Positions 44,980-53,167 of a DNA stretch of 64,000 bases are shown here, in pieces. How positions within the stretch are numbered: position 1 is the stretch's first letter; each line of letters begins with the position of its first letter. Under the pieces are notes generated by a model. That model was not told where the DNA came from. It saw nothing but the letters and a program-made list of their open reading frames with translations, and did not search any database. A program made the translations under genes and the position numbers. This DNA is from Agaribacterium haliotis (GTDB taxonomy: Bacteria; Pseudomonadota; Gammaproteobacteria; Pseudomonadales; Cellvibrionaceae): the NCBI RefSeq assembly GCF_002312815.1, contig NZ_NKQJ01000011.1, forward strand, positions 62,001 through 126,000, given 5' to 3'.

Positions 44980-47637
44980 TTAAGAATTAACTTGCTTGAG
45001 CAGCTCAAGCAGTTCCTTTAGTTCAACTGGTTTACTGAGGTAGAGGTCCATACCCGCCTGCTCGCAGAGTTCTTTGTCCCCGGATAATGCGTGAGCCGTG
45101 CAGGCGATGATGGGAATATTTTGACAGTGTGCGCCGGCCAGGCCTTTGCGGATTTGCCGGCTTGTCTCGTAGCCGTCCATAACTGGCATTTGGCAATCCA
45201 TAAAAATTAGATCGTAGCGCCCCTGCTGTTTTAATGCGGCCAGCGCCAGGGCGCCGTTATCAACACTATCACTTTCAATACCTAAATCCTCAAGCATAAA
45301 AGCCAGAGTTTGTTGATTGATGCTGTTATCGTCGACGATCAGTGCTCGCTGCTGAGCGACTTCAGTTTGGGCGGGCAATGTTTCCGTTGCGCGCTCAGTA
45401 AATAGCTTTGTTAAGCTGTGATGTAAGGTGGCTGCGGTTGTTGCTACCTGTAAGAACTGGATGTTTTTGTAAGCCTTCATTTGCCTTGTAAAGTCCGACT
45501 CGGCATCTCTGCTATAGACAAGCAGAGCTTGGCTGGCATCAAAACCAAGGCGATAGATCAGGCGCTTCAGGCCCCCGTGGCCGAGATGTTCATTGGCAAT
45601 AAGCGCGTGATATTGGCTGAGTTTGATTTGCCCCTGTTCTGCGAGCACGGCTTCTGCACTGAAGTGAGTGACAGCCAGGCCCCAGTGTTTAAGTTGTTCG
45701 GCAAGTTGTGCGCGGGCTTGTTGGTTGTCGTCGATAACAAGTAATTTTTTATTTTGAGCAAAGGGCTGCAAGCTGTTGTTGTCGTCGTAAACGATATGCG
45801 TATCGAGCTCAACTTCAAAACTTGCGGTAAAACAGCTGCCTTGACCGAGTTTGCTCTGTACGGCGATATCGCCGTGCATGGCTCGGCAGAGTTTGCGGCT
45901 GATGGCCAGGCCCAGGCCTGTGCCTCCGTATTTGCGTGTAGTTGAGTTATCTACTTGGCTAAACTCATTAAATAAATCTGGAATCTTTTCTTCGGCAATG
46001 CCTATGCCGGTATCACTTATTTTCACCGACAGCCTGCAATAAGTGTTGCCGTTATCGTGTTGTTTGATGTTGTCTTGTTCGATACTGATTACTAAACCGC
46101 CGTGCTTAGTGAACTTTACGGCATTGGAGCACAGATTCAGTACCACCTGGCAGATGCGAACAAAATCGCCCTTTACATCGGGCACTAGGTTTTCTGGCGG
46201 TTTTAGTTGCAGGTATAAGGCTTTGCTGTCACAACTACTTTGTACATTTGCGTGAATGCGGTTGAGTAGTTGGTAAATAGAAAAGGCGCAGTGTTCAAGT
46301 TCAACTTTGCCGGCTTCGAGTTTGGAAAAGTCGAGGATGTCATTGATGATGGCCATTAAATGGCTGGCACTTAGGGATATTTTTTCAACAAAACCCTGTT
46401 GTTTGCGATTTAGCTCACTGCGTTTGAGCAAGCTGGTCATACCGATAACACCATTCATAGGCGTGCGTATTTCGTGGCTCATATTGGCGAGAAACTCAGA
46501 TTTAATTTTTGTAGCTGACTGAGCTTGTTGCAGGGTAAGTTCGAGTTCTCGGTTCTGCTGCTCGAGTTTCAGTGTTTGTTGTTTAACAAGTACTTGCAAC
46601 TGATTTTCTCGCAGTTTGGTATTTCTAACCTGCCATGAAATAAAAAGAGGCAGTAAAAACATAAATACGGCCAATACCGGTAGCGCCGGTTCCTGGAAAG
46701 CTGATTCAGGTTTATTGTCAAAGCTGTATAGGCGCCAGTTCTGGCCATAGAGATCAAAGTCGTAGGCGCTGCTTGCTGCCTGTTTATCCAAGCTGTTGTT
46801 GTTAATGCGATTGTCGGGAAACCAGTACTGGTTGCCGGCAAAATCGATTAGGCAAAATGAAAATCGATCCGCTGGGTAATTGGCAAGTTGTTGTTGAAAT
46901 ATATGCTCGATGGCAATACTGGAAAAAATAAAACCATCGTAGTTAGAGCTTTGTATTTGGCCGGCTTGGTAAATGGGGGCAAAAAATTGAAGCTGGGGCC
47001 GGTTGAAGTCATCGCTTGCCGAAAGTATTGGGCTGGATATTGCGGTCTGCTTGTCAAGTACTCGCTGTATATTCTTGTGCAAGGGGTTTTTGATACCAAT
47101 ATTTCGGCCATAAAAAAATGCTTTGTTACTCGTGGGCAAGCTGTAGGCGATAACGTTTATTTTTCCCTGGCTCGGGTCGAGTTTGATTGCTTCACGACTT
47201 CGGTGGTCGTAGTCAAATATCTCTAGATCGCGAAAAACTTTGTCGCGGTTCTGACGCAGTTTATTTTGAACCTGTTCTGCATTGATTGCCGGTGCATGAA
47301 TCAGCCAAGTCAGCCGTTGCCAATTGAGATCGTTCTTGTCAAAAAGCAAGGAGACAAACTGTTCGAACTCTTCATGGCTAACCCATTCAGAGCTTGAAAA
47401 ATAGCTTGCGATGACACCGACTCGCATGCCCTGAAGTTTAAGCGCCGCTTCGATGTCGGTGCTCAGGCTGAGGCTTAGCTCTTGCTCCTTTTGCTGAAGA
47501 CGCTGCTGTGCTTGGCTTAAGATAAAACTGTAGAGCAGGCCTGCGATCGCAAGGTCCAGTATCAGCGTCAGCGCAAAGTGGCGGTTGGCTGTGCGCAGGA
47601 TGGACTGGGCTCGTGTTGAGGCTACTTGTGTTGTCAT
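44980..47637 (-). CDS. CHASE-domain hybrid histidine kinase with two receiver domains
   Basis: An 885-residue membrane sensor. Transmembrane helices at about 21-42 and 319-337 flank a periplasmic CHASE-type domain (about 60-300). A coiled coil leads to the HisKA domain, phospho-acceptor His388 in MSHEIRTPMNGVIGM, and an ATPase domain (LCSNAVKF, DTGIGI, GGTGLGLAISR). The first receiver (about 640-755) is degenerate: the phospho-acceptor position reads LIANEHL rather than having Asp. The second (764-885) is canonical, with Asp814 in FMDCQMPVMDG. No Hpt domain is present, so transfer needs a separate Hpt protein. No cognate regulator is adjacent. It lies 140 bases upstream of the glucosylglycerate operon, same strand. 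Confidence 0.92.
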   Translation of the reverse strand: MTTQVASTRAQSILRTANRHFALTLILDLAIAGLLYSFILSQAQQRLQQKEQELSLSLSTDIEAALKLQGMRVGVIASYFSSSEWVSHEEFEQFVSLLFDKNDLNWQRLTWLIHAPAINAEQVQNKLRQNRDKVFRDLEIFDYDHRSREAIKLDPSQGKINVIAYSLPTSNKAFFYGRNIGIKNPLHKNIQRVLDKQTAISSPILSASDDFNRPQLQFFAPIYQAGQIQSSNYDGFIFSSIAIEHIFQQQLANYPADRFSFCLIDFAGNQYWFPDNRINNNSLDKQAASSAYDFDLYGQNWRLYSFDNKPESAFQEPALPVLAVFMFLLPLFISWQVRNTKLRENQLQVLVKQQTLKLEQQNRELELTLQQAQSATKIKSEFLANMSHEIRTPMNGVIGMTSLLKRSELNRKQQGFVEKISLSASHLMAIINDILDFSKLEAGKVELEHCAFSIYQLLNRIHANVQSSCDSKALYLQLKPPENLVPDVKGDFVRICQVVLNLCSNAVKFTKHGGLVISIEQDNIKQHDNGNTYCRLSVKISDTGIGIAEEKIPDLFNEFSQVDNSTTRKYGGTGLGLAISRKLCRAMHGDIAVQSKLGQGSCFTASFEVELDTHIVYDDNNSLQPFAQNKKLLVIDDNQQARAQLAEQLKHWGLAVTHFSAEAVLAEQGQIKLSQYHALIANEHLGHGGLKRLIYRLGFDASQALLVYSRDAESDFTRQMKAYKNIQFLQVATTAATLHHSLTKLFTERATETLPAQTEVAQQRALIVDDNSINQQTLAFMLEDLGIESDSVDNGALALAALKQQGRYDLIFMDCQMPVMDGYETSRQIRKGLAGAHCQNIPIIACTAHALSGDKELCEQAGMDLYLSKPVELKELLELLKQVNS

Positions 47638-47903
47638 CTTGCGCGCCAGATAGCGTGTCGCTGTTGCGCGGGCGCCGTTGGTATTTGCGGCGCACTCACT
47701 ATAGGTAGTTGGAGCCTATAAGATTTAAGCATGGGCTTGCCAGAGAGCTTGCTTGGGAACTTCCTCAGTATAGCCGCTGCTTATTATTTGCTTTATTTCC
47801 TCGCCGGTACTGACACAGCAGCCAATATCGGCCTGCTCATTTGGCCGTAGCTGTGTTAGCCGCCGGCTTAGCTCCGGCAGCTGTTTGATTTATCGCTGTG
47901 CTT

Positions 47904-47925
47904 AATTAGTGTTAACAGGCCCTAG
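47904..47925 (+). repeat. Dispersed short repeat with core ACAGGCCCTA, copy 4
   Basis: A 22-bp copy, beginning AATTAGTGTTAACA and ending GGCCCTAG; it matches the reverse of 8031-8052 at 21 of 22 positions. Its CTA at 47922-47924 forms the TAG stop codon of the GST gene on the minus strand. Confidence 0.6.
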
Positions 47926-48527
47926 GCTGAGGCCGGTGGGGCGGTGTCGATAAACCATGAGCTTGCGCTAATGGCCTCAAACCACTGTTCAAGTTCTGGG
48001 CGCGACTGGCGCCAGTTTAAATCGGGGTGGCGAAAATCGAGGTAACCGAGGGCTGAGGCTAAGCAAAAACTGCTCATGCTGGGTTTTTCTGCACTGCCGC
48101 AGTGTTCGAGCTGCAACTGGTCTAGCCCCTGCTCAATCGCTTCGCGCCAGCGCTCTAGCCAGTAGTCGCTTGGCTGGGTGTCGCGCTTTTTTTCAAACAT
48201 AGAGCTAACTGCCGCGTCGAGTATGCCATTGGCGGTCATTGCCGCTTTGCGCTCGGCATAATAAAAGCGCGAGCCGCGCCGCAACAGGCTCAAGTTACCG
48301 TTAACTGTCCACAGGTCATCGAGGTATTCGAGAATCAGCTCGCTGTCAAACAGAGTTAAATCGCCGTTGCGCAGCGCTGGAATTTTACCGAGCGGGTTGT
48401 GTTTGCGCAGTTCTTCGCTGCTGAAGCTACACAGTACTAACTCACAGTCGTTAACAAGCCCTGTGTAGTTTAAGAACATGGTGACTTTGCGGGCAAATGG
48501 CGAGGTCTGACTGTAGAAAAGCTGCAT
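47922..48527 (-). CDS. Glutathione S-transferase-like protein
   Basis: A 201-residue protein with the thioredoxin-like N-terminal domain (MQLFYSQTSPFARKVTMFLNYTGL, cis-proline in GKIPAL, glutathione contact LFDSELILEYLDDL) and an all-helical C-terminal domain (ALGYLDFRHPDLNW). The catalytic position looks like serine (SPFARKV), as in YibF/YfcG-type GSTs. The substrate is unknown. The 284 bases between it and the hybrid kinase (47638-47921) carry no gene. Confidence 0.88.
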   Translation of the reverse strand: MQLFYSQTSPFARKVTMFLNYTGLVNDCELVLCSFSSEELRKHNPLGKIPALRNGDLTLFDSELILEYLDDLWTVNGNLSLLRRGSRFYYAERKAAMTANGILDAAVSSMFEKKRDTQPSDYWLERWREAIEQGLDQLQLEHCGSAEKPSMSSFCLASALGYLDFRHPDLNWRQSRPELEQWFEAISASSWFIDTAPPASA

Positions 48528-48557
48528 GCGTATCCCTTACAAAATGGTAGGCCGAAG

Positions 48558-49268
48558 TTAGAGCTGCAGCTTACAGCGTATTTCGGCATCTTGGTAACTG
48601 CAGTTTTTGGTCAGTATGTGGCCCAAGCCGACGCCGATGAACAATATGCCGAGCAGCAAAGCCGCGTGGGCAAGGTTTCTTACTCGCGAGTGGCCGGTCT
48701 GTTTGTGTTTGATTTCTTTGGCACTTAGCTTTGCGCGAGCGTTTTGTGTGTTGCCAGGCAGTACTTTGCCTGCCCTGGCTTTAGGCGCGGAGCTTGTTTT
48801 TTTTGTTGCCGGTTTTACTTTGCTTTCTAGCTCGATTTCGCCACCGGTTTTGATTTTGCTTTGGTTGCAGTGACGGCACTGGCCTAACTTGTTTAATAGG
48901 CGACCACAGTGCCGGCAGTTACCGTCTATCTTGAATAATGCCTTGAGCGCGTCTTCATGGTTTACCTGGGCCTTGGGCGCGCTATTTTTTACCAGGCTCA
49001 ATACCGGTTTTTCTATTTTTACCAGCAAGCCACAAGCTTCGAGCTTGTTTTTATATAGTTGTGCGGTATTGGCGTTGACATTGGATTTAATAATGAGGCG
49101 TTTATCCAGATAACTTTGCGCCTGCTGTTGCTCAATGTTAAGCAAGCTGGCTACTGCGCGCATGACCGTGCCTCGATCAAAATAAGCAATGATGTTTGCT
49201 TCAGAGCGTATATTAAATAGGTGGGCGTTATTACTGCTCTCAGCCGGGGATTGTTGAGCGCTCATCAT
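48558..49268 (-). CDS. Zinc-ribbon protein with C-terminal membrane helix
   Basis: A 236-residue protein of unknown function. Residues about 18-95 resemble a two-part regulatory domain (IIAYFDRGTVMRAVASLLNIEQQQAQSYL, then NTAQLYKNKLEACGLLVKIEK). A zinc ribbon follows near residue 120 (CRHCGRLLNKLGQCRHC), then a basic, low-complexity linker (about 135-200) and one transmembrane helix (LAHAALLLGILFIGVGLGHIL) close to the C-terminus. The domain would be cytosolic, anchored at the tail. I chose one of the paired ATGs at 49268; GGATG overlaps it. Confidence 0.55.
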   Translation of the reverse strand: MMSAQQSPAESSNNAHLFNIRSEANIIAYFDRGTVMRAVASLLNIEQQQAQSYLDKRLIIKSNVNANTAQLYKNKLEACGLLVKIEKPVLSLVKNSAPKAQVNHEDALKALFKIDGNCRHCGRLLNKLGQCRHCNQSKIKTGGEIELESKVKPATKKTSSAPKARAGKVLPGNTQNARAKLSAKEIKHKQTGHSRVRNLAHAALLLGILFIGVGLGHILTKNCSYQDAEIRCKLQL

Positions 49269-49452
49269 CCGTTTTACATCTTTCTTAACTAAATAACTCT
49301 TAAAAACTCTGCAGCACAGAGTTGCAGTGCACATATTAGCGACAATTGCATCGCTGTTGTTCGAGTGCCTGCGTATACATTGTACTGATTTTAAGCGACA
49401 TTGTTTATGACAGCTGTGGCATCAATGAGCTTATTGTGGATTTTGACGAAAA

Positions 49453-50001
49453 TTAAGTAATGGTTCTTATAAATTTGGCTGGGCAGCCTGCAACTAAAGT
49501 ATGGGCTTTTATGTTTTTAGTGACGACGGCCCCTGCCGCAATAACGGCACCGCGGCCTATGTGAACACCCGGGCATATACAGGCCTGGGCGCCTACCCAT
49601 ACGCCACTTTCTATCGTGATGCTTTGGGCGTGCTCGTAACCTAAGCGGCGCTGTTTTTCATCGAGTGGGTGATTGGGGCTGGCAATAACAACGCCCGGCC
49701 CCAGCAATACGTCGTCGCCAATAGATATTTCAGCGCAATCGAGTATGCAGCAACCGTGATTGGCGTAGAAGTTAATGCCAGTTTTGATGTTGTAACCGTA
49801 ATCGCAGAAAAAAGGCGCTTCGATATGCGGCTTAGGGCTGTGCTCAAGCAGCTTTGAGAGTATTGCTTGAGCTTCATCAGAGCCCGGCTCGCTGCGGTTG
49901 AATTGCCAGCAAAGTTTTTTTGCCCTCAGCCGCTCAGCGCTCAGTTGTTCATCGTTGGCCAGATAAAGTTGCCCGCAGAGCATGCGCTGTTTTTCATCCA
50001 T
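49453..50001 (-). CDS. Maltose/galactoside O-acetyltransferase-like protein
   Basis: A 182-residue acetyl-CoA-dependent acetyltransferase of the left-handed beta-helix (hexapeptide) family, similar to Maa and LacA. The N-terminal maltose-acetyltransferase helix pair (MLCGQLYLANDEQLSAERLRAKKLCWQFN) is followed by hexapeptide repeats, with the catalytic histidine in SPNHPLD and the end VVAGCPAKFIR in family form. The true acceptor sugar is unknown. I chose the ATG at 50001, with GGGG upstream, over a longer frame starting at 50055. Confidence 0.88.
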   Translation of the reverse strand: MDEKQRMLCGQLYLANDEQLSAERLRAKKLCWQFNRSEPGSDEAQAILSKLLEHSPKPHIEAPFFCDYGYNIKTGINFYANHGCCILDCAEISIGDDVLLGPGVVIASPNHPLDEKQRRLGYEHAQSITIESGVWVGAQACICPGVHIGRGAVIAAGAVVTKNIKAHTLVAGCPAKFIRTIT

Positions 50002-50090
50002 AAATACCCCGTTATATATGCAAGTGCCCAAAGCCTGTTGCCGGGCCTTGGGCATAAAAGCAAAAACTAACTGCGGCGCTCGTATCGGCG

Positions 50091-50561
50091 TTAGGCAATG
50101 CTAGAGCGCAGCATCCAAGCTGTTTTTTCGTGTACACGCATGCGGTCACCAATTAATGCCGCGCTGCTTTCATCGTCGGCGTCCTGGGCGACATGCAGGG
50201 CGTTGCGAGCGGTGCGCACTACACGTTCGTGGCTGTCGCAGAGTATTTGTACCATAGTTTCTGCACTTGGGACCTCTTCGACTTCTTCTATCGAACTGAG
50301 CTCGGCAAATTGTTTATAGGTTCCAGGTGCTTTTACTCCCAGGCTGCGAATTCGCTCGGCAATTTCATCTACGGCGGTGGCAAGCTCGGTGTAATGTTCT
50401 TCGAACATTAAATGCAGCTCACGAAAGCGTGGGCCGCTGACATTCCAGTGGAAGTTGTGGCTTTGCAGGTACAGGGTATAGGAGTCTGCCAGCAGTTTTT
50501 TCAACTCGTCGGCAACTTCGATGCGTTTTTCACTGTTGATACCAATATTAATAGTGCTCAT
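50091..50561 (-). CDS. dps: Dps-family ferritin-like DNA protection protein
   Basis: A 156-residue mini-ferritin. The ferroxidase ligands are in [38 protein letters not shown]. It forms dodecamers that oxidise iron with peroxide and store it. The N-terminal tail is short and has little positive charge ([15 protein letters not shown]), so DNA binding may be weak. AGGAG lies upstream of the start. It ends 89 bases before the acetyltransferase gene on the same strand. Confidence 0.93.
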   Translation of the reverse strand: MSTINIGINSEKRIEVADELKKLLADSYTLYLQSHNFHWNVSGPRFRELHLMFEEHYTELATAVDEIAERIRSLGVKAPGTYKQFAELSSIEEVEEVPSAETMVQILCDSHERVVRTARNALHVAQDADDESSAALIGDRMRVHEKTAWMLRSSIA

Positions 50562-50734
50562 AACTCTATTCTCCTATTGGGTCCTGGTAATAATTTGGAC
50601 CACGCTTTTTGAATGCAGTTTCAGTTTATGACCCATCAAACCCTAAAGATATTTGCTTTGTTTTATCTCGACGATAAAGCTTGGCTAAGGAACTAAGTGA
50701 GTTTGTGGGTTCAAAAATCGAGGGGCTGCAAATC

Positions 50735-50874
50735 AGGAAATAACTTTTCCAGACACGACGTGAATACATCCATGTAGTCTCGGCCGCCGCATCCGACTTT
50801 GTGCTCCTGCAAAGTCTAATAAGCTACATCCATGTAGCGACCATGCGGCAGACGGTCTGTAAAAGTTATTTCCT
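50735..50874 (-). mobile_element. MITE-like element A with terminal inverted repeats
   Basis: About 140 bp bounded by imperfect 20-bp inverted repeats: AGGAAATAACTTTT with CAGAC at 50735-50754 and its reverse complement at 50855-50874 (one mismatch). The inside can fold further (GACTTTG with CAAAGTC; palindromic TACATCCATGTA twice). Bases 50782-50859 form a 78-bp core that recurs inverted in element B. No transposase is encoded. Confidence 0.6.
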
Positions 50875-51069
50875 AATTCACAGCACTAGAATGTGCCAGC
50901 CTTGAAGTGTTGTTATTTTTTGATGGCTACTTTTCGCAAAAGTGATTCAAAGGATTGAGTCTTCAAAGTAATAAATCACTGAAGCCTGATGTATTGACCC
51001 AAGCGTACATGATCAGCTATTCACCTTGAGGTGGGCCTATTAGAGGGCTCGCAGATTTACAGGCAAGGT

Positions 51070-51281
51070 AAGGAAATAAGCCTCACCAGACCGTCTGCCG
51101 CATGGTCGCTACATTGATGTAGCTTATGAGACTTTGCAGGAGCATAAAGTCGGATGCGGCGGTCACTAAACTTCTGGAAAGTTTATAACCGCCTTGCGCG
51201 CCCGAAGGGGCGAAGGCAGGAAGCCTTCGAGTTCACACTCCATGGATGGGTTTACGGCGAGTCTGGGGAGGCTTATTTCCT
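51070..51281 (+). mobile_element. MITE-like element B, inverted relative of element A
   Basis: About 212 bp bounded by perfect 15-bp inverted repeats (AAGGAAATAAGCCTC at 51070-51084, GAGGCTTATTTCCTT at 51267-51281). The core 51087-51164 matches the reverse complement of 50782-50859 over 78 bp with four mismatches. The right part (51190-51265) is not shared with element A. The termini of both elements share AGGAAATAA. No coding frame is present. Confidence 0.58.
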
Positions 51282-51322
51282 TGCCTGATTGGCACCATGT
51301 AAAAATACGATTAACAGAAACA

Positions 51323-51358
51323 AAAAAGCCCGCCTTCTTTGCAGAGGGCGGGCTTTTT
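51323..51358 (-). terminator. Rho-independent terminator of gnd
   Basis: A 12-bp stem (AAAAAGCCCGCC at 51323-51334, GGCGGGCTTTTT at 51347-51358), with further pairing inside the 12-base loop and a T run on the minus strand, 22 bases past the gnd stop. Confidence 0.9.
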
Positions 51359-51380
51359 ATAAGTGCTAACTAATTACGAA

Positions 51381-52835
51381 TTAAACGTCGTAAGTAGTAG
51401 AAGCAGTATCGCCACCGCGGCCGGTCCAGTTGGTGTGGAAGAACTCACCGCGTGGTTTGTCGGTGCGCTCGTAAGTGTGAGCACCGAAGTAGTCGCGCTG
51501 GGCTTGCAGCAAGTTAGCTGGCAGACGCTCAGTGCGGTAGCCGTCGAAGTAGTTCAGCGCTGCAGTCAAACACGGAGCAGGCACACCATTGGCGATTGCA
51601 GTCGCCGCAACATTACGCCAGCCTTGCTGAGCGTTGCTAACGGTATCGCGGAAATAATCGTCGAGCAGCAGGTTGTTCAGGCCTGGGTTCTTGTCGAAGG
51701 CTTTTTTGATGTCGCCGAGGAAAGCTGAACGGATGATACAACCACCGCGCCACATCAGAGCGATGCCGCCGTAGTTCAGGTTCCAGTTAAACTCTTTGGC
51801 CGCTTCGCGCATCAAGGTGTAACCCTGAGCGTAAGATACGATCTTGGAAGCCAGAACCGCCTGACGCAGATCTTCAATAAAGGCAGCCTTGTCGCCAGTG
51901 AAGCTCTTCTCAGGGCCGGAGATAACTTTGCTCGCTTCAACACGCTCGTCCTTCAGTGCAGAAATACAGCGTGCAAATACAGACTCGGCGATCAGGGTAA
52001 GAGGAATGCCCAGATCCAGGGCTACAACACCCGTCCACTTGCCAGTACCTTTCTGGCCGGCAGTATCGAGAATCTTCTCAACCAGGGGCTCACCGTCTTC
52101 GTCTTTATACGCCATGATGTCGCGGCTGATTTCAACGAGGTAAGAATCCAGCTCGGTGGTGTTCCACTCTTTAAATACTTCGTGGATTTCGTCGGCGTTC
52201 ATGCCGAGTACTTCTTTCATGATCTGGTAGGCTTCACAGATCAGCTGCATGTCGCCGTATTCGATGCCGTTGTGAACCATCTTCACAAAATGACCGGCGC
52301 CGTTTTCACCAACGTAGTCACAGCAAGGCTCGTCGCCTTCAACTTTGGCTGCAATGCCCTGGAAGATAGGTTTAACGTACTGCCACGCTTCGGTAGAACC
52401 GCCAGGCATGATGCTTGGGCCGGTCAGAGCGCCTTCTTCACCACCGGATACACCGGCACCAACAAAGTGGATGCCTTTTTCGCGCAGGTAAGCTTCGCGA
52501 CGGATGGTGTCAGGGTAGTGGGTGTTGCCGCCGTCGATGATGATGTCACCTTCGTCGAGGTGAGGCAGCAGGCTTTCAATGGTTGCGTCGACAGGAGCGC
52601 CGGCCTTAACCATGATCATAATCTTGCGAGGTTTCTCGAGAGACTGAACCAGCTCTTCTACTGAGTATGCACCGCGGATGCTCTTGCCCTGGGCGCGACC
52701 GTTGATGAACTTCTCAACCTTCTCTGTAGAACGGTTAAAAGCGGTAACGGTGAAGCCTTTGCTGGCCATGTTCAGGATGAGGTTTTCGCCCATTACGGCG
52801 AGGCCGATCAGGCCGATATCTGACTTGTCTTTCAT
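51381..52835 (-). CDS. gnd: 6-phosphogluconate dehydrogenase, decarboxylating
   Basis: A 484-residue enzyme of the oxidative pentose phosphate pathway, converting 6-phosphogluconate and NADP+ to ribulose 5-phosphate, CO2 and NADPH. The N-terminal Rossmann domain has GLAVMGENLILNMASKGF and FNRSTEK (NADP-type Arg). The catalytic region has GGEEGALTGPSIMPGG and GHFVKMVHNGIEYGDMQLICEAY. The C-terminal all-helical domain is complete, ending TTYDV. It stands apart from zwf and pgl. Its terminator lies next to the MITE-like pair. Confidence 0.96.
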   Translation of the reverse strand: MKDKSDIGLIGLAVMGENLILNMASKGFTVTAFNRSTEKVEKFINGRAQGKSIRGAYSVEELVQSLEKPRKIMIMVKAGAPVDATIESLLPHLDEGDIIIDGGNTHYPDTIRREAYLREKGIHFVGAGVSGGEEGALTGPSIMPGGSTEAWQYVKPIFQGIAAKVEGDEPCCDYVGENGAGHFVKMVHNGIEYGDMQLICEAYQIMKEVLGMNADEIHEVFKEWNTTELDSYLVEISRDIMAYKDEDGEPLVEKILDTAGQKGTGKWTGVVALDLGIPLTLIAESVFARCISALKDERVEASKVISGPEKSFTGDKAAFIEDLRQAVLASKIVSYAQGYTLMREAAKEFNWNLNYGGIALMWRGGCIIRSAFLGDIKKAFDKNPGLNNLLLDDYFRDTVSNAQQGWRNVAATAIANGVPAPCLTAALNYFDGYRTERLPANLLQAQRDYFGAHTYERTDKPRGEFFHTNWTGRGGDTASTTYDV

Positions 52836-53167
52836 AGCGAGAACTGTGCTGTCCTGTGTTGTTTGCCGCGCCCGTGATGCTCAGTACCCTAGAAAGGCGT
52901 CGGCGTTGCTGCTACCAAGACTAAAGAAATGGGGCTCCGTGCCCGACTCCGTGGTAGCTTCGAAGGGGGCGCAACCATAGCAGAATTGCCCGCTTTATGG
53001 AATCTCACTGCTCTTATAATGAGCAGTATTAGCAGGCAAATTACGGCATTGACGCACTTTTGAACAAATTTAGGGCGCTTAAATTAAGCAAGTTTAAGTT
53101 TGTGCCGTTTTACTGGTGTGTCAAACAAGGCCTGCGTCTTAGATTAGCGCCAAAAGATGGAGAATGT
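52836..53167. other. Divergent gnd-deacetylase promoter region
   Basis: A 332-bp gap with no gene. It holds a GCTACCA...TGGTAGC inverted repeat near 52909-52956, probably a structure of the gnd leader. A perfect palindrome around a TTATAAT box is listed separately. Confidence 0.5.
53007..53027 (+). promoter_or_regulatory. Palindrome enclosing a minus-10-like TTATAAT
   Basis: ACTGCTC at 53007-53013 and GAGCAGT at 53021-53027 form a perfect inverted repeat around TTATAAT, a good minus-10 for the deacetylase gene, 141 bases from its start. The minus-35 region is weak. It could be an operator in which a repressor covers the promoter core; the repressor is unknown. Confidence 0.4.

Larger units (their letters stand above)
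50562..51380. other. 0.8-kb gene-free tract with inverted repeats
   Basis: No protein gene is supported here. The tract contains two related non-coding elements in opposite orientation (50735-50874 and 51070-51281), described as separate repeats, then the gnd terminator. The 195 bases between the elements look unremarkable. This is the longest gene-free stretch of the window. Confidence 0.6.
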
